32,200 nt of DNA from an uncultured Lachnospiraceae bacterium (GTDB lineage Bacteria; Bacillota; Clostridia; Lachnospirales; Lachnospiraceae), in assembly GCA_910577165.1 (NCBI GenBank), contig CAJTLX010000040.1, positions 1 through 32,200 on the forward strand, given 5' to 3'. Under the pieces are notes generated by a model. That model saw only the letters and a list, made by a program, of their open reading frames with translations, was not told where the DNA came from and made no database searches. A program made the position numbers and the translations under genes. Below, one piece after another: positions 24,219 through 32,096 of the stretch (its first letter is position 1; the number at the start of each line of letters is the position of its first letter).

Positions 24219-25940
24219 ATGTCTACAAAGGCTTATTACAAGCAGAGCGAAATCGGAGCTGGCAAAGTCGGCTTTTCCAAAACTCGCTCCATTATTGAGG
24301 CGGCTTTCTACGGCAATAATGTTGTGAAAGTAAACACCTTAAAGGAAGCTTACGATCTGGCCAAGAATTCCCCAGGAACTGTTGTTACTGATATGCCGGT
24401 ACTGCGCGGCGAAGAATTCGGTCTTGAAAAGGATGCGAAAGTTCTTCTTTTCAATGACGGTGCAGTTACTGGACGCTACGCTGCAGCGCGCCGCATCAAG
24501 GGCGAGCCTGGCGTTGACGATGCAAAACTTGACAAGGTGGTTATGGATGCCGTCTATGAGACCCGCTGGAAGACAATGTACCATGCGGAATGCTTTGTTG
24601 GCCTTGACCCTGAATTTATGGTAAAAGCTCATCTTCTTATTCCGGAAGGCGAGGAGAATCTTCTTTACAACTGGATGATCAATTTCCAGTATATGTCCGA
24701 TGAATATGTGAAGATGTACAAGGTTTCCAAACCAGTCGGCAACGGCAAGGAGCCAGATATCTATATCTTCTCCGACCCGCAGTGGATTCCTGGCAACCGC
24801 CCGGATGTGGACTATAGCTGCCTCTCCGATCCGCTCACTCTCTGCTATTTTGATACGAACCAAAACTGTGCTGCCATTCTCGGAATGAGATATTTCGGCG
24901 AGCATAAGAAGGGCACACTCACAATGGCATGGGCGATCGCAAACCGCAACGGCTATGCGTCCTGCCATGGCGGACAGAAAGAATACTCACTTCCGGACGG
25001 CAAGAAATTTGTCGCTTCCGTATACGGTCTGTCCGGCTCCGGCAAGTCCACACTGACCCATGCAAAGCATAATGGCAAGTACGATAAGGACGGCGGCATC
25101 AAGGTTCTCCACGATGATGCATTCATCATCAACTCCGATACCTGCGCATCCATCGCTTTAGAGCCAACCTATTTCGACAAGACGGCGGACTACCCGACGG
25201 GCTGCCCGGACAACGCTTATCTGCTCTCCGCACAAAACTGCTCCTGCACAATGGACGAAGACGGCAAAATTCAGCTTGTCACTGAGGATATTCGCAATGG
25301 CAACGGCCGCGCGATCAAGTCCAAGCTCTGGTCACCAAACCGCGTAGATAAGATTGACGCACCAGTAAATGCGATCTTCTGGATTATGAAAGACCCGACT
25401 ATCCCGCCGGTAGTAAAACTTAAAGGTTCCGCACTCGCTTCCGTTATGGGTGCTACCCTTGCGACAAAGACTTCAACTGCGGAGCGCGTTGCCGCAGGCA
25501 CCGATTTAAATGCAATCCGCATTGTGCCATATGCAAACCCATTCCGCACCTATCCTCTGGTAAACGACTACGAGAAGTTCAAGAAGCTCGTTGAGGAGAA
25601 GAATGTTGCATGCTATATCGTCAACACTGGCGACTTTATGGGACAGAAAGTAAAACCTGCGGATACTCTAGGCATCCTTGAAACGATCGTAGAGGGCAGA
25701 GCAAACTTCGAGAAGTGGGGACCGTTCGAGGATATCGAGATCATGTACAACTGGGATGGCAAGACCTCCGACAATTTCACACCGAACCTTGACGATGCGG
25801 ACTACAAGGCACAGTTAAAAGCGGCAATGCAGACCCGCGTAAAGGCTGTTGAGGATTTCGCGACAAAGAAGGAAGGCTACGACAAACTTCCGGATGAAGC
25901 ACTCGCGGCACTGAAGAAACTGGTGGACGAGCTAAACTAA
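24219..25940 (+). CDS. pckA: Phosphoenolpyruvate carboxykinase (ATP)
   Basis: A 573-aa cytoplasmic enzyme that interconverts oxaloacetate + ATP and PEP + CO2 + ADP. In fermenting clostridia it often runs toward oxaloacetate and conserves ATP. The P-loop GLSGSGKST is at 270-278, and an acidic metal-binding pair follows in LHDDAF (297-302). The RFGE-like YFGEHKKG (225-232) and the late ...YANPFRTYPL segment fit the family. It is some 35 residues longer than E. coli PckA. ATG 24219 follows AGGAGG by eight nt; the TTG two codons before it is not needed. Consensus promoter, leader hairpin and a 19-bp terminator suggest high expression as a single gene. Confidence 0.93.
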   Translation: MSTKAYYKQSEIGAGKVGFSKTRSIIEAAFYGNNVVKVNTLKEAYDLAKNSPGTVVTDMPVLRGEEFGLEKDAKVLLFNDGAVTGRYAAARRIKGEPGVDDAKLDKVVMDAVYETRWKTMYHAECFVGLDPEFMVKAHLLIPEGEENLLYNWMINFQYMSDEYVKMYKVSKPVGNGKEPDIYIFSDPQWIPGNRPDVDYSCLSDPLTLCYFDTNQNCAAILGMRYFGEHKKGTLTMAWAIANRNGYASCHGGQKEYSLPDGKKFVASVYGLSGSGKSTLTHAKHNGKYDKDGGIKVLHDDAFIINSDTCASIALEPTYFDKTADYPTGCPDNAYLLSAQNCSCTMDEDGKIQLVTEDIRNGNGRAIKSKLWSPNRVDKIDAPVNAIFWIMKDPTIPPVVKLKGSALASVMGATLATKTSTAERVAAGTDLNAIRIVPYANPFRTYPLVNDYEKFKKLVEEKNVACYIVNTGDFMGQKVKPADTLGILETIVEGRANFEKWGPFEDIEIMYNWDGKTSDNFTPNLDDADYKAQLKAAMQTRVKAVEDFATKKEGYDKLPDEALAALKKLVDELN

Positions 25941-25950
25941 TTTTTCATAC

Positions 25951-25992
25951 AAAAATAGCGCGGAAAGTGTTGCCACTTTCCGCGCTATTTTT
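25951..25992 (+). terminator. Intrinsic terminator of pckA
   Basis: A perfect 19-bp stem with GC core TAGCGCGGAAAGTG closes a 4-nt loop. It ends in a run of T. It starts 10 nt after the pckA stop. Confidence 0.92.
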
Positions 25993-26019
25993 ATGCGCAG
26001 ACCGATGCAGCACAAATTT

Positions 26020-26065
26020 GCCACTAAAGTGGCACAGCGAGTAGGGAAGTTGTCTTCCCTGCTTG
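26020..26065. repeat. Tandem hairpins upstream of blaI
   Basis: GCCACT-AA-AGTGGC (26020-26033) is followed by a hairpin centred on AGGGAAG-TTGT-CTTCCCT (26043-26060). With G-U pairs the second extends to 26038-26065. It matches the hairpin at 28034-28063 after mecR1. Both are preceded by TTATGCGCA. Confidence 0.6.
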
Positions 26066-26090
26066 ATTATATATTTTTTCAAAACCCTTA

Positions 26091-26149
26091 TTGACAATCT
26101 AATAAGACTGTGGTAGTATTTATTTAGAGAATACTACTACAGTCTTATT
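26091..26149 (+). promoter_or_regulatory. blaI-mecR1 promoter with BlaI-type operator
   Basis: TTGACA (26091-26096) and TAGTAT (26114-26119) are 17 bp apart. An inverted repeat of 20-bp arms (26101-26120 and 26130-26149, 19 of 20 matching, 9-nt spacer) covers the spacer, the -10 and the start region. The half site is ACTACTACAGT. This fits autoregulation by the repressor encoded next, which blocks RNA polymerase. Confidence 0.85.
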
Positions 26150-26172
26150 ACATAGAAAGGAGATGAACTCAG

Positions 26173-26532
26173 ATGGACATTAAACTGTTCGACTCGGAAC
26201 TAAAGATTATGAATATCCTCTGGCAAGAAGGTGATATGGCAGCAAAAAATATTGCAAAACAGCTGAAGGAAGAAGTAGGATGGAATGTCAATACAACATA
26301 CACCCTAATTAAGCGCTGTATTAAAAAGGGCGCGATTGAGCGGCAGGATCCGAATTTTATCTGCCATGCCCTGATTCCAAAGGAAGAGGTTCAGGATGCC
26401 GAGACAGAAGAACTTATCAGCAAACTTTACAGCGGCTGTACAGATAAACTCTTTGCTACTCTATTAAGCCGCAGAAAACTCTCCGCTGAGGAAATTGAAC
26501 GTCTGCGCCAGATGGTAAAAGAATTAGAGTGA
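26173..26532 (+). CDS. BlaI/MecI/CopY-family winged-helix repressor
   Basis: A 119-aa dimeric repressor. The winged helix occupies about residues 1-70 (FDSELKIMNILWQEG..., NTTYTLIKRCIKKG). A C-terminal dimerisation helix pair follows, which is the part cut by the partner protease in BlaR1/MecR1 systems. AAGGAG lies 10 nt before the ATG. It precedes the M56 gene by 10 nt and has a clear operator upstream. The target genes besides its own operon are not visible here; no beta-lactamase gene is in the window. Confidence 0.93.
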   Translation: MDIKLFDSELKIMNILWQEGDMAAKNIAKQLKEEVGWNVNTTYTLIKRCIKKGAIERQDPNFICHALIPKEEVQDAETEELISKLYSGCTDKLFATLLSRRKLSAEEIERLRQMVKELE

Positions 26533-26542
26533 GGAGGGAACA

Positions 26543-28006
26543 ATGAATCTGCTGCAAATAAGTTTTTCCGGTGGGATCTTTATCCTTGCAATTATTGCAG
26601 TGCGCGCAATAACCATCCGCAGATTTCCTAAAAAAACTTTCTCGATCCTGTGGAAGATAGCAATTTTACGCCTGTTAGTCCCCGTTTCCATTCCGTCGGT
26701 ACTAAGCATTTACACATTGTTTAACCGCTATTCCCTCCCCGTTCAAACCGCCACACTATCTCCCAGTATTTCCGTGAGTTCAGCTGATCTTTTTGATCTT
26801 GGCGGTTTATCCATTCCTGCCACCATACTGCCGCAGACCGCTCCTTTACCCGATACACCAAAAAACAGCCCGCCCATCTGGTTTTTTGTATGGTGCATTG
26901 GCACAGTGGGATGTGCGATATTCTTTCTTTTATCGTACTTTATCTGCCGCAAAAATTTTAAAACATCTCTGCCCATTTATAACGATAATGTGACAGAATG
27001 GCAAAAAGAACAAAAGCAGAGGCAGCGAATTGCCATACGCCAATTAGACGGAATTACCTCCCCTCTAACCTACGGGATATGGAAACCGGTGATCCTGATA
27101 CCAAAGTCCACGGTTTGGCAGGATACTGAACTAAAATATATTCTGGCTCATGAATATGCCCATATCCGAAGGCAAGATACTCTGACAAAACTGATCTTTA
27201 TCCTAGTACTCTGCATCCATTGGTTTAATCCGATAGTTTGGATAATGTATATTCTTTTTAACCGGGATATAGAACTGGCCTGCGATGAAGAAGTTCTCTC
27301 ACAACTGGGAGAATCTTCCAAAACCTCCTATGCACTTACCCTAATCCATATGGAAGAATGTAAAAGCAACCCCACATTACTTTATAATAATTTCAGCAAA
27401 AATTCCGTGGAAGAAAGGATTCGGTCAATTATGAAACACAAAGAAATATCAAAACGTATGATTATTTTGGCACTTATCACGGTCTTTTTCCTGACCGCAG
27501 CATTCGCGACTTCCCCGGCAAAAGCTGAGGGCGGCAGGGCAACAGGCAAGAAGATAAGTGCGGGCATTAACATTATCCATCCAGCAGCCGCAAAAATGGC
27601 AGGTGAACTGGAGCAGACAGAAGCGGAGGAATTCAAACTAAAGATAGAAAAAAGTTTTGAAGTATCTCTTGCTCCCGGAGAGGAAACCGAACTCGACACC
27701 ATCAAGACCAAAAAAGGGCAAGTACTTGTTGTAACCGCAATGTGCGATGGCATTCAGCAAGTCGAGATCCGACTGGATGGAGATCATCTCTGCTCCGGAA
27801 AAATAAGAGTGGAAAAAATTGGACTTTTCTGTTCTGAATGTCAAAAGGAAAAAGAAGATCGGATTCTCGTTATTTCCAATCCCTCTTCTTCCGATCTTGC
27901 TGTCACTATCGGCTACTGTGTTTTAGAAGAGGAAGAATACAATCATTTAGGAAATTTTCAATTGCTTAACTGTCTAAAAAAGGAATATCAAAAAAGAATC
28001 AAATAA
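26543..28006 (+). CDS. MecR1/BlaR1-like M56 membrane metalloprotease with atypical sensor domain
   Basis: A 487-aa signal transducer. The N-terminal part has membrane helices (about 5-22, 36-60, 112-134, 215-240) and the M56 zinc site HEYAH (203-207) with downstream ligand region ELACDEEV (244-251). It would cleave the BlaI-type repressor on signal. A further helix (306-321) leads to an outside C-terminal domain (about 330-487). That domain is much smaller than the penicillin-binding sensor of true BlaR1, has no SxxK motif, and carries four cysteines (C394, C428 and others near CSECQ) in a beta-rich context. The inducer is therefore probably not a beta-lactam acylating a serine. Confidence 0.87.
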   Translation: MNLLQISFSGGIFILAIIAVRAITIRRFPKKTFSILWKIAILRLLVPVSIPSVLSIYTLFNRYSLPVQTATLSPSISVSSADLFDLGGLSIPATILPQTAPLPDTPKNSPPIWFFVWCIGTVGCAIFFLLSYFICRKNFKTSLPIYNDNVTEWQKEQKQRQRIAIRQLDGITSPLTYGIWKPVILIPKSTVWQDTELKYILAHEYAHIRRQDTLTKLIFILVLCIHWFNPIVWIMYILFNRDIELACDEEVLSQLGESSKTSYALTLIHMEECKSNPTLLYNNFSKNSVEERIRSIMKHKEISKRMIILALITVFFLTAAFATSPAKAEGGRATGKKISAGINIIHPAAAKMAGELEQTEAEEFKLKIEKSFEVSLAPGEETELDTIKTKKGQVLVVTAMCDGIQQVEIRLDGDHLCSGKIRVEKIGLFCSECQKEKEDRILVISNPSSSDLAVTIGYCVLEEEEYNHLGNFQLLNCLKKEYQKRIK

Positions 28007-28033
28007 GGAAATTGATTAGTATTTATGCGCAAT

Positions 28034-28063
28034 CGAATAGGGAAGGTTTATCTTCCCTATTCG
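28034..28063. repeat. Perfect 12-bp hairpin after mecR1
   Basis: CGAATAGGGAAG and its complement are separated by GTTTAT. It lies between two convergent genes and could act as a weak terminator, though no T run follows. It is related to the hairpin before blaI. Confidence 0.6.
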
Positions 28064-28102
28064 CGCGCCGAACACGGGCAACTTTAGCTATATAACTCCT
28101 CT

Positions 28103-29197
28103 CTATAACTCCTCCATCCACTGCGGATACTGCCCTTCTATCCCAAACTGCAAAAGCACCGCCCGTAAAATTTCCCGGTTCTTTGGATTCCTGATATCAC
28201 TCTCTGCATACCTCGCATCCCGCTCCCAGTACGGCGCGTTTGACCCGGCAGCAATGCAGGACTCAAGCAATCTTTTGTCCACCAAAAGTTCAAATCCGAT
28301 CCCGTTATTCCTTGAGATTCCGGGAACCACCCGATTTCCCTCAAGTGGCAGTTCCCGGTATAGAGAACCAATCTGTAGCATAATCTTATCCGGATCCCTC
28401 CCATCGATACTGCGCCCGTACATTACTGGATATTCTTCTTCCATTTCCTTGCAAATTGACCGATTGCCCACGATCTCATAATCCCCGTAATAAAACCGAT
28501 TATCCATAATATACTGTGCAGGGCAGGCCGTATAGTTTTCCAGTATCTCCGGCGATACGCTCGGATCGGTTGTCACAATATGATAAACCTTTACAATTAA
28601 AGTTTTCCCCATCAAAATCTTCCAATCCTTCTCCCCCAAGTTTCGCCGCTTCATCACATCCAGCAAAATTCTCCCATACCCATAATGGGTACGGTCAAGC
28701 GCGAACCGGAAAAAATCTCCCTCCTCATACTTGCAATGCTTTCTTTCTCCCCGTGCAAACTCCTTTATCTTTGCCATCTGTGCATCGTCTGTCTCCTCCA
28801 CCCAGCGCGCTAAAAAATCCCCTAATTCCGCTTTCGACATGAAATCAAGCCCCGCTGTATAAGAGGAGTACAAAGCGCGCTGATTTGCCCTATTGCCAAT
28901 GTAAAGATATCCGTTAAACGAAAAGTAAACACCCTCTCCCCCCATTCTCTGCAAATTTGCGAAGGTAAATTTCTTCTCCTGCCCCCTCTTAGTTTTTGGG
29001 AGGAGCTTTGTTCTATCCGGAGAAGTTCTGACCCAGTAAGTATACTCTTCAAGCCTTCCCTCCCTGTCAACAATCCATTTCCTAATCACATCCTCATTAA
29101 AATACAGGATATTTCCCTCCCCCATCTCAACGCGCTTCCAGTAGGGCTCCACCTCAAGAAGCCCAAGACAGCGACGCTGTTCGTTTGTCAGTTCCAT
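28103..29197 (-). CDS. Imm26-like immunity-family protein
   Basis: A 364-aa soluble protein. Residues about 155-300 resemble the Imm26 family of polymorphic-toxin immunity proteins, judged from EEGDFFRFALDRTHYGYGRILLDV. The N-terminal 150 residues are unfamiliar but carry a compact beta-rich stretch (YWVRTS..., GEGVYFSFNGYLYIG). No signal or membrane segment is seen. ATG 29197 was chosen because AAGGAGGG lies seven nt before it; the frame is open to 29257 but that part overlaps the promoter leader. No toxin gene lies beside it. An Imm26-type fold without a toxin partner may have another job. Confidence 0.6.
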   Translation of the reverse strand: MELTNEQRRCLGLLEVEPYWKRVEMGEGNILYFNEDVIRKWIVDREGRLEEYTYWVRTSPDRTKLLPKTKRGQEKKFTFANLQRMGGEGVYFSFNGYLYIGNRANQRALYSSYTAGLDFMSKAELGDFLARWVEETDDAQMAKIKEFARGERKHCKYEEGDFFRFALDRTHYGYGRILLDVMKRRNLGEKDWKILMGKTLIVKVYHIVTTDPSVSPEILENYTACPAQYIMDNRFYYGDYEIVGNRSICKEMEEEYPVMYGRSIDGRDPDKIMLQIGSLYRELPLEGNRVVPGISRNNGIGFELLVDKRLLESCIAAGSNAPYWERDARYAESDIRNPKNREILRAVLLQFGIEGQYPQWMEEL

Positions 29198-29514
29198 AAA
29201 ACTTCCCTCCTTAAAATTTCTCCCTATAATCATAATACATCTTAACCCCGTGTTCAAGCCCTATCCTTATACCATGTTCTCCGAGGGATGTGCATGATTT
29301 GCAGAAGAAATTATTCTCCCTGCGGTCGAATGCGAATCAGTGCAGGGAGAATGTCTGGCGACATTATACCATCTCCACACCAAAAAATTTTATTGCATAT
29401 TCTTACAAAATATTGTACACCACTTTACAACTTTTTGAAAAATAAAAGACACAAACCCTATCCCTTATGGTATAATTAAGCTGCTAAACCAAAATCCATA
29501 CGAAAGGGGAGGGT
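29198..29514. other. Intergenic stretch with repeat copy 1 and divergent promoters
   Basis: About 317 bp without a supported gene. It contains the repeat at 29266-29352 and an AT-rich part. At 29468-29476 there is an extended -10 TGGTATAAT pointing right, toward the small ORF and the SGNH gene. A near-mirror GCTTATTATACCAT follows at about 29526-29540. Confidence 0.55.
29266..29346 (-). repeat. Structured repeat, copy 1, ending in extended -10 promoter
   Basis: Shares about 80 bp with 32099-32193: TTATACCATGTTC, then GGATGTGCAT, AATT and CTCCC blocks up to GGTCG and GCGAAT. On the minus strand it ends in TGGTATAAG (29266-29274), a likely extended -10 for the Imm26-like gene. It overlaps a perfect 11-bp stem, ATTCTCCCTGC (29313-29323) with 29342-29352. 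Confidence 0.6.
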
Positions 29515-29586
29515 TTGTATCTATCGCTTATTATACCATATTGCGAGAAAAGCCTTTCGGATGCGAAAGGGACGGGTACTCAGAAA

Positions 29587-29736
29587 ATGCGAGAGGAGAT
29601 CAGTCAGCAAATTCAAGCAAGTCTTATTTTATGTCGTTTCGGGAAATTTCTCGAAACAATGGAAAATTATTCTTCTTTGATCGAAATACTGAAAGACTAC
29701 GTTTTATCAGAAGTTAATAATTTTCAAAAATTGTAA
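29587..29736 (+). CDS. Small hypothetical protein
   Basis: A 49-aa frame (MREEISQQIQASL...) predicted to be mainly helical, ending 11 nt before the SGNH gene. The frame is open upstream to 29488, and a TTG at 29515 would give 73 aa, but its purine-rich site is only one nt away. The ATG at 29587 has only a weak GGGACGGG before it. No family is recognised. It could be a small protein, a gene remnant or a chance frame in the leader of the next gene. Confidence 0.3.
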   Translation: MREEISQQIQASLILCRFGKFLETMENYSSLIEILKDYVLSEVNNFQKL

Positions 29737-29747
29737 AGTGATGTAAG

Positions 29748-30416
29748 ATGAATGACAAAGAATTGAAAATTGAACGTTACCGCAAAGAAAATAAAACTGC
29801 TACTCCCGGACAGACTGTCTTTACCGATTCATCACTAACGGGAATGTTTCCAATCAATAAATTATTAACGGAACATGACGACCGTACCATTATATATAAT
29901 CGCGGGAATGGAAGTTTTGTTTCACATGAACTTTTAAAAGTAATTGATGTGTGTGTAATCGATCTAAAACCATCAAAAGTATTTATCAATATCGGCACAA
30001 ATGATTTAAGTAATAGCCATATCCCAATTTCTGAGCTGATAGAAAATTATGATAAAATAATTTCCGAAATTAAAGCAAAACTTCCTCAAACAGAAATCTA
30101 TCTTATGGCATATTACCCAGTCAATTACGAAGCCGCTGCAGAAAACATGAAAGAATGCCTGAAAATTCGAACTAATGAAAAAATCCGCGTTGCCAACACA
30201 AAAGTTAAAATGTTTGCTAAAAAACACGACGAACGTTATATTGATATCAATAAAAACCTTACGGACGAACAGGGTCGCCTAAAAGCTGAATACACTATAG
30301 AAGGACTACATATCAACGAGGACGGCTATCGCGCAATCTATGAAGATATTATGACCTATGTAAAAGAACCGTTAAAAGGGAAATTAAAGAAATTCAGAAC
30401 TCTTTTATCCATATAA
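29748..30416 (+). CDS. SGNH/GDSL-type hydrolase, cytoplasmic
   Basis: A 222-aa esterase-like protein. SGNH blocks are VFTDSSLTG (block I, Ser about 28), NIGTNDL (block III, GxND) and EGLHINEDGY (block V, His). The usual GDS is changed to TDS, and the block V acid is Glu. No signal peptide is present, so it probably acts inside the cell on a small ester. The gene is clearly richer in A/T than its neighbours, hinting at a different origin. Its ribosome site is weak. Substrate cannot be inferred. Confidence 0.78.
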   Translation: MNDKELKIERYRKENKTATPGQTVFTDSSLTGMFPINKLLTEHDDRTIIYNRGNGSFVSHELLKVIDVCVIDLKPSKVFINIGTNDLSNSHIPISELIENYDKIISEIKAKLPQTEIYLMAYYPVNYEAAAENMKECLKIRTNEKIRVANTKVKMFAKKHDERYIDINKNLTDEQGRLKAEYTIEGLHINEDGYRAIYEDIMTYVKEPLKGKLKKFRTLLSI

Positions 30417-30450
30417 CCACAAATAAAAATCAATCCTAAGGAGATACTTT

Positions 30451-31374
30451 ATGTCCACCCCACTTTTTGCCCCGCTCTTTCAATATATCGAAGCAAACCT
30501 TCATAAAAAAATCAGTATCGAGGATGCTGCGCGCACAATTTTTCTCTCCCCCGTACACGCAACACGCCTGTTTTCCTTTGCCTACGGCATCACCCCCGCG
30601 GAATATATCCGCAAGCGCAAACTTTCCGAAAGCTTGTGCTTCTTACAGAAAACAGATAAAACTGTATTAGAAATTGCTCTGCACTTTGGTTTTTCTCACG
30701 AGCAGTCTTTTACGCGCGCTTTTTTTGCAGAATTTGGCTTAACTCCCGGAAAATATCGAAACACCCGTCCGGAACTTCCAGTTTTGCTTCCGATCCCCGA
30801 TTTTGGTATCCCCTGTGGCAGTGACAAAAATCGTCTGTTTGGTCCGGAAATGGTTCTTCTTCCGGAAGTTCGTCTTCTGGGAATATGGCATAAAATCCCG
30901 TACCGCAATTCCACAAAGCTTGCACCCCAAGCGGCACTTGACTTTTGGGAACGCCGCAAAGAATTTCCTGGCGGGGAGAGTGCTACTGTATTTTATGGTC
31001 TGACACACCATCTAAATCAAAATAAAAACGACAAGGAAATGGTTGACTATTCCCATTACCTTACCGCTATTGAAAATACCTCCCGCCAAAATTTCTTTCC
31101 GCCCCCTTCCACATCCGCTTCAATCGTGACGGACATCCCTGCCATCGCCAGCTTTGGCGGAGTTCCCTGCATAAAATTTCACTATATCGGAAAACATCAT
31201 TACCGCGAACTCTCCCAGCAAACCGCGAGACAAATGTATCGTATTATCCGAAAAAATATTTACAGTTCCACCACCAGTTCAACCATTGATGGCAGTATCC
31301 ACCTTGAAAAAATCGATACAAACGAATACAATGGGGAATACTGCCTGATGGAATGGTATGCCCCGATACTCTGA
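30451..31374 (+). CDS. AraC-family regulator with GyrI-like effector domain
   Basis: A 307-aa transcription factor of the Rob/SoxS-like layout. Two helix-turn-helix motifs occupy about residues 8-105, with the AraC signature ending VLEIALHFGFSHEQSFTRAFFAEFGLTPGKYR. A GyrI-like ligand-binding domain follows (about 130-307). Such proteins often sense drugs or small hydrophobic molecules. AAGGAG lies seven nt before the ATG. It follows the SGNH gene by 34 nt without a terminator, so the two may be co-transcribed. Target genes are not visible. Confidence 0.9.
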   Translation: MSTPLFAPLFQYIEANLHKKISIEDAARTIFLSPVHATRLFSFAYGITPAEYIRKRKLSESLCFLQKTDKTVLEIALHFGFSHEQSFTRAFFAEFGLTPGKYRNTRPELPVLLPIPDFGIPCGSDKNRLFGPEMVLLPEVRLLGIWHKIPYRNSTKLAPQAALDFWERRKEFPGGESATVFYGLTHHLNQNKNDKEMVDYSHYLTAIENTSRQNFFPPPSTSASIVTDIPAIASFGGVPCIKFHYIGKHHYRELSQQTARQMYRIIRKNIYSSTTSSTIDGSIHLEKIDTNEYNGEYCLMEWYAPIL

Positions 31375-31378
31375 CAAA

Positions 31379-31409
31379 AAGCGTCCAGACTATCTTACAC
31401 GAGCTTTTT
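31379..31409 (+). terminator. Weak terminator after araC-type gene
   Basis: AAAAGC and GCTTTTTT can pair, with a bulge, in the gap between two convergent genes. A second poor stem (GCGGA/TCCGC) and a T run follow at 31414-31450. Either may terminate. Confidence 0.3.
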
Positions 31410-31478
31410 TGCAGCGGAAAACGATAAAAAACAATATCCGCAAAATTTTTTCCATCTGGCATTTCTCGGACAGATCGA

Positions 31479-32066
31479 TCAGTCAAGAGATTTCCACTCC
31501 ACATCAATTACATCATTGTTTTTGCTCTCCTTTACTGCCTTCGAGATACCGTAAATTAAATATAAGCTCCGCAAGCTGTTTACAATTAACGCGATCCCAA
31601 GGAAAATGGTCAGAGTCTTCGCTCCGCCAAAAGGATTAAACAGAAGCAAAAGTGCGAAGATCAGATCTGCTACCCCAAGAAAAAGCACGATAATCCAGTT
31701 GCCGATATGCCCCCTTCGCATCTCAAATGCCGTCTGCAAATCCTGGATGCTCCGAGTCAGGATATAGAGCCCCGCCGCAATTGGTAAAAGCATTGCCAAC
31801 CCATGCGGGTGCAGCAAAAGGAAAATTCCCGCCAGGATACTAAAAATACCGGATGAAAAATCATACCGGAAAAATACGCCGGCAGTCCCCAGCTTAAAGT
31901 AGCGCGCAATTTCATAAAGTCCGGCGACAATACAAAAAATTCCTAAAAGCATACAGGCAGTCAAAACAGATATGCCCGGCCAGATAACCAGCACAATTCC
32001 CAGCACAAACATACAAATGCAGGTCACAGCCGCCCCCATACGAAGCCGTTTCCATTTTTCTCTCAT
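31479..32066 (-). CDS. HdeD-like (DUF308) six-helix membrane protein
   Basis: A 195-aa integral membrane protein with six predicted helices in three hairpins, the pattern of the HdeD/DUF308 family (for example GIVLVIWPGISVLTACMLLGIFCIVAGLYEI). HdeD is tied to acid resistance in E. coli; the role in Firmicutes is not known. ATG 32066 follows GGAGG by 10 nt. The frame is open to 32120, but that start would lie beside the -10 element and inside an inverted repeat, so it was not used. A soluble acidic tail (DVIDVEWKSLD) ends the protein. Confidence 0.88.
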   Translation of the reverse strand: MREKWKRLRMGAAVTCICMFVLGIVLVIWPGISVLTACMLLGIFCIVAGLYEIARYFKLGTAGVFFRYDFSSGIFSILAGIFLLLHPHGLAMLLPIAAGLYILTRSIQDLQTAFEMRRGHIGNWIIVLFLGVADLIFALLLLFNPFGGAKTLTIFLGIALIVNSLRSLYLIYGISKAVKESKNNDVIDVEWKSLD

Positions 32067-32096
32067 CTTAAAGATTCCTCCCCGTGTTTTTTTTCT

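Noticed and set aside
24339..24968. 209-codon minus-strand frame inside pckA
   Set aside because: Antisense to conserved coding sequence with strong codon bias; no start signals or family features.
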